A model generated the notes under the pieces. The model searched no databases, had not been told where the DNA came from, and saw only the letters and a list, made by a program, of their open reading frames with translations. Positions 1 to 9,016 of a stretch of DNA of 64,000 nt are shown here, piece after piece; position 1 is the first letter of the stretch, and the number at the start of each line of letters is the position of its first letter. The position numbers were made by a program, and so were the translations under genes. The stretch comes from Streptomyces dioscori (GTDB lineage Bacteria > Actinomycetota > Actinomycetes > Streptomycetales > Streptomycetaceae), in contig NZ_KZ679041.1 in NCBI RefSeq assembly GCF_003024195.1, positions 186,001-250,000 of the forward strand, read 5' to 3'.

Positions 1-5
1 CTTCC

Positions 6-65
6 ATCACCGCCCTGACTGGTGATTAATTTGTCAGGCGTAAAGTCACCTGTCAAGGTGGTGAC
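6..65 (-). promoter_or_regulatory. Paired 21-bp palindromic operators with embedded -35 (motif B, locus 1)
   Basis: Two palindromes lie side by side: ATCACC-N9-GGTGAT at 6-26 and GTCACC-N9-GGTGAC at 45-65, with centres 39 bp apart. Read on the minus strand, the right-hand site contains TTGACA (56 to 51) and the left-hand site begins about 20 bp downstream, so a leftward promoter would be flanked by both. The target gene would lie outside the window to the left. The same element recurs at eight other loci in this window. Confidence 0.7.
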
Positions 66-459
66 GGCTCGGTCGTGTGTCCCTCGGGAACAGGGCGGCC
101 CCACGGGGAAGGAGTCCCGGCGGGGCCTTGAGTGACCGGTGGCCGCGTGCGGCGGTCCAGTTCATGTGGATCGTCAGGGATCGGTCAGCCCGCCCCCCTG
201 TCCGGCGATGTAGTGGCTTGCAAAGGCGATCGGCGGAGCTGGCGCTGCTGGAGGTCCGGTAGTGAGGACGTCGGGGCGGTCATGTTCCCGCCGTTCCGCT
301 CGAAGGCCCGGCGGGCAGCAGGACCACCGCGTCTCAACCTGCGCGGCGCCCGAAGCGTCGGCGGTCGGAGATTTCCCCCGCATGTTGCTCGTCCGATGGG
401 TCTTCTTGGGGCGCTCCGACGTGGACCGCGGACCGTCGCCCCGGCGTCGCGTGCGGAAT
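66..459. other. Gene-less stretch at left edge
   Basis: I see no reading frame with convincing codon bias or homology here. It lies between the operator pair at 6-65 and the 3' end of the minus-strand hydrolase gene. Confidence 0.5.
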
Positions 460-1515
460 TCAGAGGCGGTCGGCGTCGACGACGGCCTGGGCGAAGGCGG
501 TGGGCGCCTCCTGGGGCAGGTTGTGGCCGATGTCCGCGACGGTGCGGTGCTCGTAGGGACCGGTGAAGTGGTCGCGGTACGCCGAGCCGTTGCCGGGTGC
601 GGTGAAGGGGTCCAGGGCGGCGTCGAGGGTCATGGTGGGGACGCCGATGGAGGGCTGGGCGGCGAGCTTCTTCTCGTAGCGGTCGTAACGCCGCTCGCCG
701 TCGACCAGGCCGATGCGCCAGCGGTAGTTGAAGAGGACGGTGGCGGCGTAGTCCGGGTTCTTGAAAGCCTCGGCGGTCCGCCGGAACGTGGCGTCGTCGA
801 AGCCCCAGTTGGGCGAGACCAGGGTCCACACGTAGCGGCACAGCGCGATGCGCTCGTCGACGTTCTCCATGGCCTTCTTGCCGCGTTCGCTGGCGAAGTA
901 CCACTGGTACCACCAGTTGCGCTCGACGGCCGGCGGGGCGGGCTCCAACTGTGCCTTGCGGTCGGTGATGAGATAGCCGCTGGTGGAGACCAGAGCCTTG
1001 ACCCGCTCGGGCCACAGCGCCGCGATGATGTCGGCGGTGCGCGAACCCCAGTCGAAGCCGGCGAGAACCGCCTTGTGGATCTTGAGGGCGTCCATGAACG
1101 CGATGATGTCCAAAGCGATGGCTGACTGTTCGGCGGTGCGAGGGGTGTTGCGCGACAGGAACTGGGTGCTGCCGTGTCCGCGCAGGTAGGGAACGATCAC
1201 GCGGTAGCCCTGGTCGGCGAGGAGCGGGACCACGTCGACGAAGCTGTGAATGTCGTAGGGCCAGCCGTGCAGACACAGGACGACAGGGCCGTGCGCAGGG
1301 CCGGCCTCGGCGTAACCGACGTTCAGGACGCCTGCCTTGACCTGCTTGATGGCGCGGAAACCCGTGTGGGTTCCGGGTGTTACGGCTGGCACGATGGGCG
1401 CGGCCGCGCCGGGCCGGGCCGAAGCGGCTGCTTCGGCCTGCAGGCCGGTCAGGGTTACCGCGGCAGCACCGGCGCCCAGGCCGACGGCTTTGCTGAATGT
1501 GCGCCTGTTGATCAT
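460..1515 (-). CDS. Twin-arginine-exported alpha/beta hydrolase (epoxide hydrolase/dehalogenase type)
   Basis: This 351-residue protein begins MINRRTF followed by a hydrophobic Ala/Gly-rich stretch, a typical Tat signal with Arg4-Arg5. The mature part is an alpha/beta hydrolase: oxyanion motif HGWPYD near residue 83, nucleophile elbow GFDWGS with Asp155 in place of serine, and a probable catalytic His331 in DIGHNLP. An Asp nucleophile points to hydrolysis of epoxides or haloalkanes via an ester intermediate, as in the epoxide hydrolase/dehalogenase branch; the substrate is unknown. ATG at 1515 is chosen because GGAGGG lies just upstream and the Tat signal starts there; a longer in-frame extension to 1635 would run up to the operator. 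It stands alone behind a motif-B palindrome at 1624-1658, which suggests repression by the same regulator as several other units here. Confidence 0.85.
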   Translation of the reverse strand: MINRRTFSKAVGLGAGAAAVTLTGLQAEAAASARPGAAAPIVPAVTPGTHTGFRAIKQVKAGVLNVGYAEAGPAHGPVVLCLHGWPYDIHSFVDVVPLLADQGYRVIVPYLRGHGSTQFLSRNTPRTAEQSAIALDIIAFMDALKIHKAVLAGFDWGSRTADIIAALWPERVKALVSTSGYLITDRKAQLEPAPPAVERNWWYQWYFASERGKKAMENVDERIALCRYVWTLVSPNWGFDDATFRRTAEAFKNPDYAATVLFNYRWRIGLVDGERRYDRYEKKLAAQPSIGVPTMTLDAALDPFTAPGNGSAYRDHFTGPYEHRTVADIGHNLPQEAPTAFAQAVVDADRL

Positions 1516-1623
1516 GTGGAACCCTCCGTCGTGTGTGCGGTGACCGGCCCGCGCCGTCGAAACGCTCCGCCTGTGCCGGCGGCGCCAGTTCACTGCGGCT
1601 CTGGGTACGGCGACCCTGACACG

Positions 1624-1658
1624 CTCTTGCGTCACCTGTCAAACAGGTGACGCAAGAG
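1624..1658 (-). promoter_or_regulatory. Long inverted repeat containing motif-B operator (locus 2)
   Basis: The 21-bp site GTCACC-N9-GGTGAC occupies 1631-1651 and is embedded in a longer perfect inverted repeat with 16-bp arms (1624-1639 and 1643-1658) and a CAA spacer. The minus strand carries TTGACA at 1642-1637, giving a leftward promoter about 90-100 nt upstream of the hydrolase start codon. Confidence 0.7.
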
Positions 1659-1740
1659 TGTTGTGCCGGATGGCGGCGCGCCAACACTGCCGTGTCCGCA
1701 CCCATCCGGCAGGACACACTCTGGTCTTCGGCAGGGGCGC

Positions 1741-1761
1741 GCACATCAGTCACATGACGGT
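1741..1761 (-). promoter_or_regulatory. Motif-A element (ACCGTCA-N-GTGAC-Y-GATGT)
   Basis: On the minus strand this reads ACCGTCATGTGACTGATGTG. Nearly identical elements precede the two ssgA-like genes and the glyoxalase gene. Here the nearest downstream gene start is the hydrolase at 1515, about 225 bp away, so the target is uncertain. Confidence 0.45.
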
Positions 1762-1823
1762 CGAGACGCGACCTGCGTCCGTCCCGATGATCGGACCGTG
1801 AGGCCCGAGCGCCCGGAGTGCTG

Positions 1824-2159
1824 CTATGCCACCACCACCCGGTAGCTCGACATCGCGCGGGGAAGGTCGGACTGGGCCAGTGATCCGGTACGCCATGAGG
1901 TCGCCCCGGTACAGTCGGCGCCGGGGAAGAGCTCCAGGGAAGCGGAGCCCGAGACGACCTGAACCGAGCGGGCGGCCTGCGCCAGCGTGTGGCAGGTGCC
2001 GAGGTCGTCGAGATCGACCGTCACCATCTCTCCCGTTCCGGTGGGGCCCGTATAGAGATGCCCGCCCGTCTGCAGCGGAGGCCAGCCGGCGGCGCTCGCC
2101 GTGCCGGCCCCGAGGCCCGCCATGGCCGCAGACGCGTGGGTCACAGTGTCCACATGCAT
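1824..2159 (-). CDS. Small secreted protein, signal peptide apparently damaged
   Basis: The frame has strong third-position GC bias and encodes about 111 residues. After a short Ala/Gly-rich segment ending AGTASAA, which looks like the tail of a Sec signal peptide, the mature part contains two cysteines (in GTCHTL and GADCTG) likely to form a disulfide. The layout resembles small beta-sandwich secreted proteins of streptomycetes, but I do not recognise the family. The N-terminal region (MHVDTVTHA) lacks the usual basic start and hydrophobic core, and no ribosome-binding site precedes either ATG (2159 or 2177). The 5' end may therefore have been replaced and the gene may not be expressed. Confidence 0.5.
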   Translation of the reverse strand: MHVDTVTHASAAMAGLGAGTASAAGWPPLQTGGHLYTGPTGTGEMVTVDLDDLGTCHTLAQAARSVQVVSGSASLELFPGADCTGATSWRTGSLAQSDLPRAMSSYRVVVA

Positions 2160-2505
2160 GTATCTCGCATATCGCATGCGTCGCGTCGCGTCGAAGCAGG
2201 CGTTGCAAGTGTTTGAAGCGCTGTGGAACCAGATCGCCGAGCGATCGTTCCTGTCCCGCTGGAGGACAGGCGTGCATCTCTATCAGATCATCCTGAAGTT
2301 GGGCATAGAGTTGCGTGTCGTGTTGCGGGGCGTCCCGACCGCCCTGGTCCCGAAAAGGGTCTGCTGAGGTGGCCCGGTGCCATCGCAGTCATTTGACGTA
2401 TGCACAACCACACGGTCGATCCACAGTCTGGAGTACGGGAATGTCCCTTGGCTGTGTGCCGGCGGCCGCACCCATGACCGAGCAGCCGCGCGAGAAGGAC
2501 TTCTG

Positions 2506-3006
2506 ATGCACGACGCCGCACACCGTCAGCCGGACATCCACTGGCCGTCCGGCTTCTCACCCGCGGAAGCCCACCGTTTCCATCGGGCTCATGCTGTCGT
2601 GCACGGCCCGCCGGAACGCAGCTTCACCATCCTGACCGACGTGGCGAACCTGAGGAGCTGGGTACCCGAGTGCGAGGGGGTGAGTGCCGAGACGTCCACC
2701 GGGACCTTCGACATCCACTGGTCCGGACACCGGTTTGAGGTTTTCAGGGGGGAGTACGTGCCACCCTCGCGGATCGGCTGGATGGCGATCGGCGGCGGGG
2801 TGCAGCTGTACCAGGCGTGGCTGCTCACCGAGCACGAGGACGGCACTGATGTCGTGGTCGAAAGCATCGTTCGCGCCGAGCTTCCCAGAACCCTCGACAC
2901 GCTCTCCCTTGAGTGGGCCGAACGACTCGCCGATCTGTGGCGCGCCCAGCACGCGAAGCTGTCGGAGTTTTCCGTGGCGCTCCCGCGCGTGACGGATCGG
3001 CTGTGA
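2506..3006 (+). CDS. SRPBCC (polyketide cyclase/START-like) family protein
   Basis: The 166-residue product has the order typical of the SRPBCC fold: an N-terminal strand leading to PERSFTILTDVANLRSWVPECEGV, the usual helix-grip entry, then alternating beta strands (FDIHWSGHRFEVF, IGWMAIGGGVQLYQAW, TDVVVESIVRAEL) and a long C-terminal helix. Members bind small hydrophobic ligands in a cavity; some are aromatases or cyclases. ATG at 2506 is preceded by GAAGGA at proper spacing, whereas upstream in-frame starts lack one. It sits alone ahead of the methyltransferase, separated by about 550 bp, so an operon is unlikely. Confidence 0.75.
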   Translation: MHDAAHRQPDIHWPSGFSPAEAHRFHRAHAVVHGPPERSFTILTDVANLRSWVPECEGVSAETSTGTFDIHWSGHRFEVFRGEYVPPSRIGWMAIGGGVQLYQAWLLTEHEDGTDVVVESIVRAELPRTLDTLSLEWAERLADLWRAQHAKLSEFSVALPRVTDRL

Positions 3007-3554
3007 GCGGGAGCCATGTTGGCGGAGCGACCGTGGCGGTCATGCCCGGACAAGAGGTGACGGGTCGCCGTTTCTCGACGCCTTCTCGAACTGTCGATCG
3101 CTATGGTCGCCCCATCGGGACGGACCCTGTCGGCGACCGACGGTCAATCCAAGGGAGCTCGGTATCACTCTCCAACTGCTGCTGGGAAAGACTCGGCGGT
3201 GGCCACTGAGCCCATGAGGGACCGATCCGCGATCGGGAGACCCTGCTGCGTTGCAGCACGGGAGGACAGGAGCGCGGAGGCCGTACCATCAGGGCAAACG
3301 TGTTTCGCCTGCCCTCTAAACCATGTAGTACGGTCTCTGTACATATCGGTGGCGGCTATCAGCCACCAGCGTGCTTCAGTGCCGCGCCGCTGTCAGGTGT
3401 CCCCGGGGAATCCGCGGGGGCGGTGTCCCATGGAAAGCCCGAACACCCGTATCACGGTCCCGTCGGGCGTCCGCTCTCCGGTCCGGCCGGTGACGGCAGC
3501 ACTTTCCCCTTGCACTGGTGCGGCAACAGGACTTGTAGTCGAAAGGCTGACGGC
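3007..3554. other. Intergenic region before methyltransferase
   Basis: No coding frame is convincing. A short GTAC repeat pair lies near 3328-3342. The promoter of the methyltransferase gene is presumably in the last 200 bp, but no clear hexamers stand out. Confidence 0.4.
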
Positions 3555-4610
3555 ATGTCGGACCAGAACAAGACAATGGAGTTTCTCGAGCGGGTGGCCG
3601 CCGACAACGCGGCTGCCTTCGCGGGGGTATCGACCTCCCTGGGTATCCGTCTCGGCCTCTACAGGGCGATGTCGGGGGCGGGAGGGCTCACCTCGGGCGA
3701 ACTGGCCGAGAAGACGGAACTCGTCGAGCGCTACGTCCGGGAATGGCTCGCGGCACAGGTGGCCGGCGGCTACGTACTGCGCGACGCAGAGGCAGATACC
3801 TATGTTCTGCCGGATGAACACGCAGCCGTGCTCGCCGACCCGAGTGTACCGACGTACGTCGGGGGCGGATTCACGATGCTCAAACCGCTCTACGCCGCCG
3901 AAGAGGCGCTGGCGAACGCCTATCGCACCGGCGGCGGGGTGAATTGGCAGGACTACGGGCCCGAACTGTCCCAGGGGGTTGCCGCCTTTTTCAAGCCCGG
4001 ATATGAGGCAGCCTTGGTCCAGGAGTGGCTGCCCGCCATGGAGGGTGTCGAGGCCAAACTCCGACGCGGTGCCTCGGTAGCCGACGTGGGGTGTGGTTTC
4101 GGGCACTCGACCGTGCTCATGGCCAAGGAGTTTCCGCAGTCGCGCTTCCACGGGTTCGATTTCCACGAGCCCTCGGTCGAGACAGCCCGTGAGCTGGCCG
4201 CCGAAGCGGGTCTCAGCGGCCGTGTGATGTTCGAGGTCGCGTCTGCGGACGCGATTCCCGGCGGGGACTACGACCTCATCACGTTCTTCGACTGCCTTCA
4301 CGACCTCGGTGATCCCGGTGCAGCGCTGCGGCGCGCCGAGAAGTCCCTTGCGGACGACGGAAGTTGTCTCATCGTCGAACCGAACGTGTCGGCCGAACCC
4401 GGGGAGAACATCCATCCGATCGGCAGGTCCTTCGCCTCCACATCGGCCATTCTCTGCCTTCCGGCCGCCGTGGCGCAGGACGGCCCGTACGCGCTCGGTA
4501 ACCACCCCGGCCCGGAAGCTCTTGAGGCCATCGGCGCCGAAGCCGGTCTGTACAGCTGGAAGCTCGCCGTCGAGACGTCCACCAACCGCATTTACGACGT
4601 GAAGCGCTGA
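3555..4610 (+). CDS. SAM-dependent methyltransferase with N-terminal winged helix
   Basis: The 351-residue protein has an N-terminal winged-helix-like region (about residues 15-95) and a Rossmann methyltransferase domain. Motif I is VADVGCGFGH (176-185), the acidic residue ending strand 2 is in GFDFHEP (Asp202), and a DCLHDL segment follows as motif IV. This arrangement matches the Rv2258c-like methyltransferases of actinobacteria rather than true plant-type O-methyltransferases. The substrate cannot be inferred. ATG at 3555 is preceded by AAAGG; the longer frame from 3300 lacks support. No partner gene overlaps it; the cupin and flavoprotein downstream face the same way but each has its own long leader. 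Confidence 0.85.
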   Translation: MSDQNKTMEFLERVAADNAAAFAGVSTSLGIRLGLYRAMSGAGGLTSGELAEKTELVERYVREWLAAQVAGGYVLRDAEADTYVLPDEHAAVLADPSVPTYVGGGFTMLKPLYAAEEALANAYRTGGGVNWQDYGPELSQGVAAFFKPGYEAALVQEWLPAMEGVEAKLRRGASVADVGCGFGHSTVLMAKEFPQSRFHGFDFHEPSVETARELAAEAGLSGRVMFEVASADAIPGGDYDLITFFDCLHDLGDPGAALRRAEKSLADDGSCLIVEPNVSAEPGENIHPIGRSFASTSAILCLPAAVAQDGPYALGNHPGPEALEAIGAEAGLYSWKLAVETSTNRIYDVKR

Positions 4611-4832
4611 AGCGGCGGCACCTCTGCGCCACCGTTGGGATACCCCATAACAACCGGTCTCCGTGCGGATATCACGGGACGGACCTCGTCCAACCTTATC
4701 GCCACACACGAAGGCATGTGAGATACATTTGAGTAGTAACACGTGTGTCGCTAGCAGGTGTGATGGGTAAGGTGTGAATAGGTGGGAGAACGGCTGTTCT
4801 TCTCACATGACGAACCATATGGAGGATCCGCG

Positions 4833-5294
4833 ATGATCAACCGACGCTCTGTTCTGCGTACGGGGGGTGTCGCCGCCGCTGGTGCGCTGGGCGCCGCCGC
4901 CCTGGCTTCGACCGCCGACGCCGCGACAGCCACTCACACGTCTCACCATCACCACCAGGGTGATCCTGATCCGACAGGTGGGGTCACCCGTACCCTGCTC
5001 CAGGAGCACCCCTCACCGGCGAAGGGCTGGAACGCGGTCCAGACGCTGGTGGAGATCCCCCGGCGTAAGGAGTCCGGCCGCCACAGTCACCCCGGTGTGG
5101 AGGTCGGATACATCGTCCGTGGAGACGTCGTGATGGAGTTCGACGACAGGCCCTCCCTCAGGCTGCGGACCGGCGATCCCTTCTTCATTCCGTCGGGAGC
5201 CATCCACAATGCCCGCAACGTCGGCAAGGTGACGACGATGATGCTCTCCACCTACGTCGTCGACGAGACGCAGCCTCTGGTCACCACCTACTAG
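4833..5294 (+). CDS. Tat-exported single-domain cupin
   Basis: The 153-residue protein opens with MINRRSVLRT and an Ala-rich hydrophobic segment, a twin-arginine signal like that of the hydrolase at 460-1515. The cupin barrel follows: motif 1 with His84, His86 and Glu90 (GRHSHPGVEVGYIV) and motif 2 with His125 (FFIPSGAIHNARN), enough ligands for one metal ion. A His-rich stretch (HTSHHHHQGD, about residues 35-44) sits just after the signal. The family includes dioxygenases, isomerases and simple binding proteins. The ATG is preceded by GGAGG. A long terminator hairpin follows at 5303-5355. Confidence 0.85.
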   Translation: MINRRSVLRTGGVAAAGALGAAALASTADAATATHTSHHHHQGDPDPTGGVTRTLLQEHPSPAKGWNAVQTLVEIPRRKESGRHSHPGVEVGYIVRGDVVMEFDDRPSLRLRTGDPFFIPSGAIHNARNVGKVTTMMLSTYVVDETQPLVTTY

Positions 5295-5302
5295 AGCTGA
5301 GC

Positions 5303-5355
5303 GCCGGTGTTGGGGGGCCAACCGCGCTCAGCGCGTTGGCCCCCCCAACACCGGC
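5303..5355 (+). terminator. Strong terminator hairpin after cupin gene
   Basis: Arms of about 20 bp (5303-5322 and 5335-5355, with one bulged C) flank a CGCGCTCAGCGC centre. It lies 9 bp after the cupin stop codon and lacks a T-tract, as is usual in streptomycetes. Confidence 0.85.
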
Positions 5356-5640
5356 GGTGGCCGGCGTCGGTCCGAGGCGGGCCACCGGAGAGACCGGGAG
5401 CCTGCGGACGGGGCGGGGCGCCGAGACCCGAGTGTTCTGAGGCGGTCGACATGTGTGAACGGCGATGAATGTAGTGTGTCTCAGGAGGCAGGCAGACTGC
5501 CGCATACGAGGGATTCGGCCTATCGGATTTTCCGCTGATTTCCGCTCGGACACTCCCTCCGGCCGTGTTGATCGAGTGCCACGGCCCTTCAGCATGCATT
5601 CCGGATCGCTTCCCGACATTTGATGGAGTGAAGGTCACTC

Positions 5641-6816
5641 ATGAAGAACGCGTCACCGCCTCATGCCCCCGAACTGCTCGACCGCGCAGCGGCCCTGGTG
5701 CCCGTCCTGCGGCGCAGCGCCGTCGAGGCGGAGCAGAGCCGGCGGCTGCCCGATCACCTCCTCCAGGAACTTGCCGGTTCCGGACTGCTCCGGATGCGGA
5801 TGCCCTCTCGCTACCAGGGGCAGGAGTCCGACCTGAGGACGGTCGTCTCGGTCATGGCGGAACTGGCCCGAGGCGACGGTTCCACCGCCTGGGTGGCGAC
5901 GAACTACGTCCTGTGCTCCTGGTTGGTCAGCCTGTTCCCGGATTCCGTGCAGGACGAGATCTTCGCCGATCCCGAGGTCCGGGTGAGCGGAGTCCTCAGT
6001 CCGGGAGGACCGGCCGCACCCGTGGACGGCGGATTCCGGGTGAGCGGCCGCTGGGGGTTCACCACCGGAGCCCTGCACAGTCAGTGGACCCAGCTGGTCG
6101 CCGTGGCTCCGGCGCCGCAGGGTGGCGCGGAGCCACTGATGCTCCTGGTCCCCACTCGCGATCTCAGGATCGTCGACGACTGGGACACCATGGGGCTGCG
6201 CGGTACGGGCAGCGTCACCGTCGAGGCCGAGGATGTGCTTGTCCCGTCGTCCCGCGTCCTGCCGATGGGGCCGATGCTGCAGGAGCAGTACGCCGGCAAT
6301 ACGGGGAACCCGGTCTACCGGACGCCTGCTCTGCTTACCGGAGCGGTTTCCATGACGGGCACGGTACTCGGGATCGTCAGAGCCGCCCGGGAATTGTTCT
6401 TCGAACGGCTGCCCACCCGGGGGATCACCTACACCGCGTACGACAGGCAGGCGGAAGCTCCTGTGACGCACCTGCAGGTCGCACAGGCGTCCTTGCGTAT
6501 CGACGAGGCGCAGTGGCATGCGTACCGCGCCGCTGATCTCATGGACAGCAGGGCGGCGGAGGGCGGGACCTGGAACCTGGAGGAACGCCTGCGCATGCGC
6601 GCTGACATCGGGCGCACGTTCGAGCTGGCGGCGGAGGCCATGGACATCCTCAATTCCGCCAGTGGTGCCTCATCCCTTTACAGCGACATTCCCATGCAGC
6701 GTTACTGGAGGGACGTACATGCGCTCGGCCGACACGCTCTGCTGAGCCACACCACGGCCTATGAACTCTACGGCCGGGGACTGTGTGGGCTGGAGCCCAA
6801 CACCCCACTCATCTGA
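5641..6816 (+). CDS. Acyl-CoA dehydrogenase-fold flavin-dependent monooxygenase
   Basis: The 391-residue protein has the three-part acyl-CoA dehydrogenase fold: an N-terminal helical domain, a central beta domain (VSGRWGFTTG and WDTMGLRGTGSVTVEAEDVLVP, the FMN/FAD-facing strands) and a C-terminal four-helix bundle. The sequence resembles the oxygenase subunits of two-component monooxygenases (HpaB/HsaA/ActVA-ORF5 type) more than true dehydrogenases, since the usual catalytic Glu context is not evident. These enzymes use reduced flavin from a separate reductase, and none is encoded next to it. The start has GGAG/GAAGG upstream. It converges with the transporter gene across a shared terminator. 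Confidence 0.8.
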   Translation: MKNASPPHAPELLDRAAALVPVLRRSAVEAEQSRRLPDHLLQELAGSGLLRMRMPSRYQGQESDLRTVVSVMAELARGDGSTAWVATNYVLCSWLVSLFPDSVQDEIFADPEVRVSGVLSPGGPAAPVDGGFRVSGRWGFTTGALHSQWTQLVAVAPAPQGGAEPLMLLVPTRDLRIVDDWDTMGLRGTGSVTVEAEDVLVPSSRVLPMGPMLQEQYAGNTGNPVYRTPALLTGAVSMTGTVLGIVRAARELFFERLPTRGITYTAYDRQAEAPVTHLQVAQASLRIDEAQWHAYRAADLMDSRAAEGGTWNLEERLRMRADIGRTFELAAEAMDILNSASGASSLYSDIPMQRYWRDVHALGRHALLSHTTAYELYGRGLCGLEPNTPLI

Positions 6817-6856
6817 CATCCCCCGATCCGGGTCGGTACTTTCGCTCACCCCCCGC

Positions 6857-6929
6857 GTGCCGGTGGACCTGGCTGCGGGGACCGCGTTCGAGGCCACGAA
6901 CGGGGTCCCGCAGCCAGGTCCACCGGCAC
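6857..6929. terminator. Bidirectional terminator between convergent genes
   Basis: Perfect arms of more than 20 bp (starting GTGCCGGTGGACCTGGCTGC at 6857, complement ending at 6929) flank a loop. It serves the monooxygenase gene on the plus strand and the transporter gene on the minus strand. Confidence 0.9.
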
Positions 6930-6936
6930 AGGTGCG

Positions 6937-8409
6937 TCAAACGGCCTTCTCTTTCGTGGTGACCGGTGCGAGCGTGGAAACCCCGCGCGGGCGTGGCAGG
7001 TTCACCAGGAGGAATGAGACGAGAGCGGCGGCGAAGAGTGATCCGGCCGCCCAGATGTATGCGGTGTGGTAGCCGTGAACGAGCGCCGTCTGCCGCGCGG
7101 CCGTGTGGTGGGCGACGAGGTAGCCGGCGGTCGCGGTGCTGGCGATGGTGTTCAGCAGGGCGGTGCCGATCGATCCGCCCACCTGCTGGGATATGTTGAT
7201 CATCGCCGAGGCCACCCCCGCGTCCTCGGAGCGAACGTTGTAGCTGGCCAGACTGGTGGCCGGCATGAGAGCCGCACCCAGACCAAGTCCGATGCCGATC
7301 TGTGCGATCAGCAGGACGGGTGTGTAGGGGGTGTCGGCGTCCAGCAGGACGAGCAGGAGAACGGAGACGCCGGCGCCGAGGTAGCCGCCCGCCATGATGG
7401 TCCGGGGTCGTATCCGGGCCATGAGCCACGCACCGAGGCCGGCCGCCCCCAGAGCCTGCGCGACGACGAGGGGCAGGAAGCCCACACCGGTGAGTGCCGG
7501 CGAGTACCCCTTGACGGTCTGGAGGTAGAAGGTGAGGAAGAGGGATACGCCGTACAGGCTCAGCAGTCCCAGCCCGGCGGAGGTGTAGGCGCCCAGCCGG
7601 TTGCGCTCGGTGAGGATCCGCAGCGGCAGCAGAGGGTCACGACGCCGGGTCTGCAGGAACGCGAAGGCGGTTATCAGGAGCACTCCCACGGCGAACGCGC
7701 TGAGCGTACCGGCATCGGTCCAGCCGCGGTCCTGCGCGAGGGGGAAGCCGTAGACGAGTACGGCGAGCCCTGCGGTCGCCAGTACCGCACCGGGCACGTC
7801 CAGGTGGGCCGTACGGTCGGTAACCGTGTCGTCGTGGATGTAGAGCAGCGCCCCGACGATCGGGACGAGGGCGAGCGGAATACTGATGAGCAGTGCCCAG
7901 CGCCAGTTGAGGTAGTCGGTCAGTACACCGCCCAGCAGCAACCCGAGTGCGCTACCGGAGGTGGTGATGGCGGCGAAGACACCGAATGCCCTGGCACGGT
8001 CCTTCCCCTCCGGGAAGGTCAGCGAGATGAGCGACAGGACGGCCGGGGCGAGAAGTGCGCCGAAGACACCTTGTAGTGCCCGGGCTACGAGCAGCACCCA
8101 TGTGGTCGGCGCCACGCCGCCCAGGGCCGACGCCAGCGAGAAGCCGATCAGTCCGATGAGAAAGACACGTTTGCGCCCGAACAGGTCTCCCAGTCGGCCG
8201 CCGAGCAGAAGCAGTCCTCCGAAGACAAGGGTGTAGGAGGTGAGCACCCACTGTCGTGCGCTGTCGGAGATGTGCAGGTCGGCCTGTGCCGAAGGCAGGG
8301 CGACGTTGAGTACCACCGCGTTGATGACCACGATCAGCTGGGCGGTGGAAACGACGACGAGGATGAGCCAGCGTCTGTCGGGAGAGGGAGAGGTATGTAG
8401 GGAAGACAT
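6937..8409 (-). CDS. MFS drug-efflux transporter, DHA2 (14-TM) family
   Basis: The 490-residue protein has about 14 predicted transmembrane helices. MFS motif A is visible as GRLGDLFGRKRVF after helix 2, and the motif-C region (SGSALGLLLGGVLTDYLNWRW) in helix 5 is typical of drug/proton antiporters of the EmrB/QacA type. It would export a drug-like or endogenous compound across the membrane; the substrate is unknown. The ATG at 8409 has only a weak ribosome-binding site. A TetR-type palindrome (8770-8787) lies 360 bp upstream and matches those at the TetR, epoxide hydrolase and SnoaL genes, which suggests shared control if the leader is that long. Confidence 0.85.
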   Translation of the reverse strand: MSSLHTSPSPDRRWLILVVVSTAQLIVVINAVVLNVALPSAQADLHISDSARQWVLTSYTLVFGGLLLLGGRLGDLFGRKRVFLIGLIGFSLASALGGVAPTTWVLLVARALQGVFGALLAPAVLSLISLTFPEGKDRARAFGVFAAITTSGSALGLLLGGVLTDYLNWRWALLISIPLALVPIVGALLYIHDDTVTDRTAHLDVPGAVLATAGLAVLVYGFPLAQDRGWTDAGTLSAFAVGVLLITAFAFLQTRRRDPLLPLRILTERNRLGAYTSAGLGLLSLYGVSLFLTFYLQTVKGYSPALTGVGFLPLVVAQALGAAGLGAWLMARIRPRTIMAGGYLGAGVSVLLLVLLDADTPYTPVLLIAQIGIGLGLGAALMPATSLASYNVRSEDAGVASAMINISQQVGGSIGTALLNTIASTATAGYLVAHHTAARQTALVHGYHTAYIWAAGSLFAAALVSFLLVNLPRPRGVSTLAPVTTKEKAV

Positions 8410-9016
8410 AAGCGTTCCAATCGGCCGGGAGGGACCAAGGCCAGAATCGGTAGCAGGTGGGACGACGAGGTACGGCTGCGGAACGACGCACGATGTGACG
8501 CGGCCACTGCGTCCGGGGAAAGACTCCGGTAAGCGGTGTCGTCGCCTGTTCAGGGTGCTCGGGCGCGGTGAGCGTGACGAGGACGGTGAACCTGTCCCGT
8601 CAGAAGGTGGCGACTTGGATGACGGTCTGCGCTTCGGAGACGGGATGAGCGAGCGGCATCCTGGGTCTTGGCAACTACTGCCGCGCTGGCAATGGTTGTG
8701 CAGAGGCCTCCGTCATCGAGGTGATGTGCCCCTCCAGAGCCCCTGCTCTGTCATCATGGACCACGAACATTGGACTGGCAAGTCCAACGTGTGATGACCT
8801 TCGCCTGGAGTACGGGCCACCGTCCGGTGCCGACTGGACCAGGTTCGGGGGACCAAGAACCGGGCCGGGCTCCGCCCCGCTCAGGCGCCGCGCCTGTGAC
8901 GACCAGGTCCCACACGGAGCGTTCGTTTTCGCGGACCTGCTCAGGCCACGGGCTCAGGGGGTGCAGGCGTGCGCAGCCGGGCGCGAGCCCGTGGAGAGTG
9001 TCCTGCGGCGCCCGGT
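8410..9016. other. Gene-less region between transporter and amidase
   Basis: About 600 bp without a convincing frame on either strand. It carries the motif-C palindrome at 8770-8787; the rest could be a long transporter leader or decayed sequence. Confidence 0.45.
8770..8787. promoter_or_regulatory. Motif-C operator TTGGACT-N4-AGTCCAA
   Basis: A perfect 7-4-7 palindrome. The same arms occur at 49735-49752 upstream of the epoxide hydrolase, and shorter versions lie at 33017-33069 and 46477-46492. The architecture suits a TetR dimer. Confidence 0.65.

Noticed and set aside
185..1753. A 522-residue minus-strand frame overlapping the exported hydrolase
   Set aside because: Arg/Pro-rich composition typical of a shadow frame in high-GC DNA; the hydrolase frame has complete catalytic motifs.
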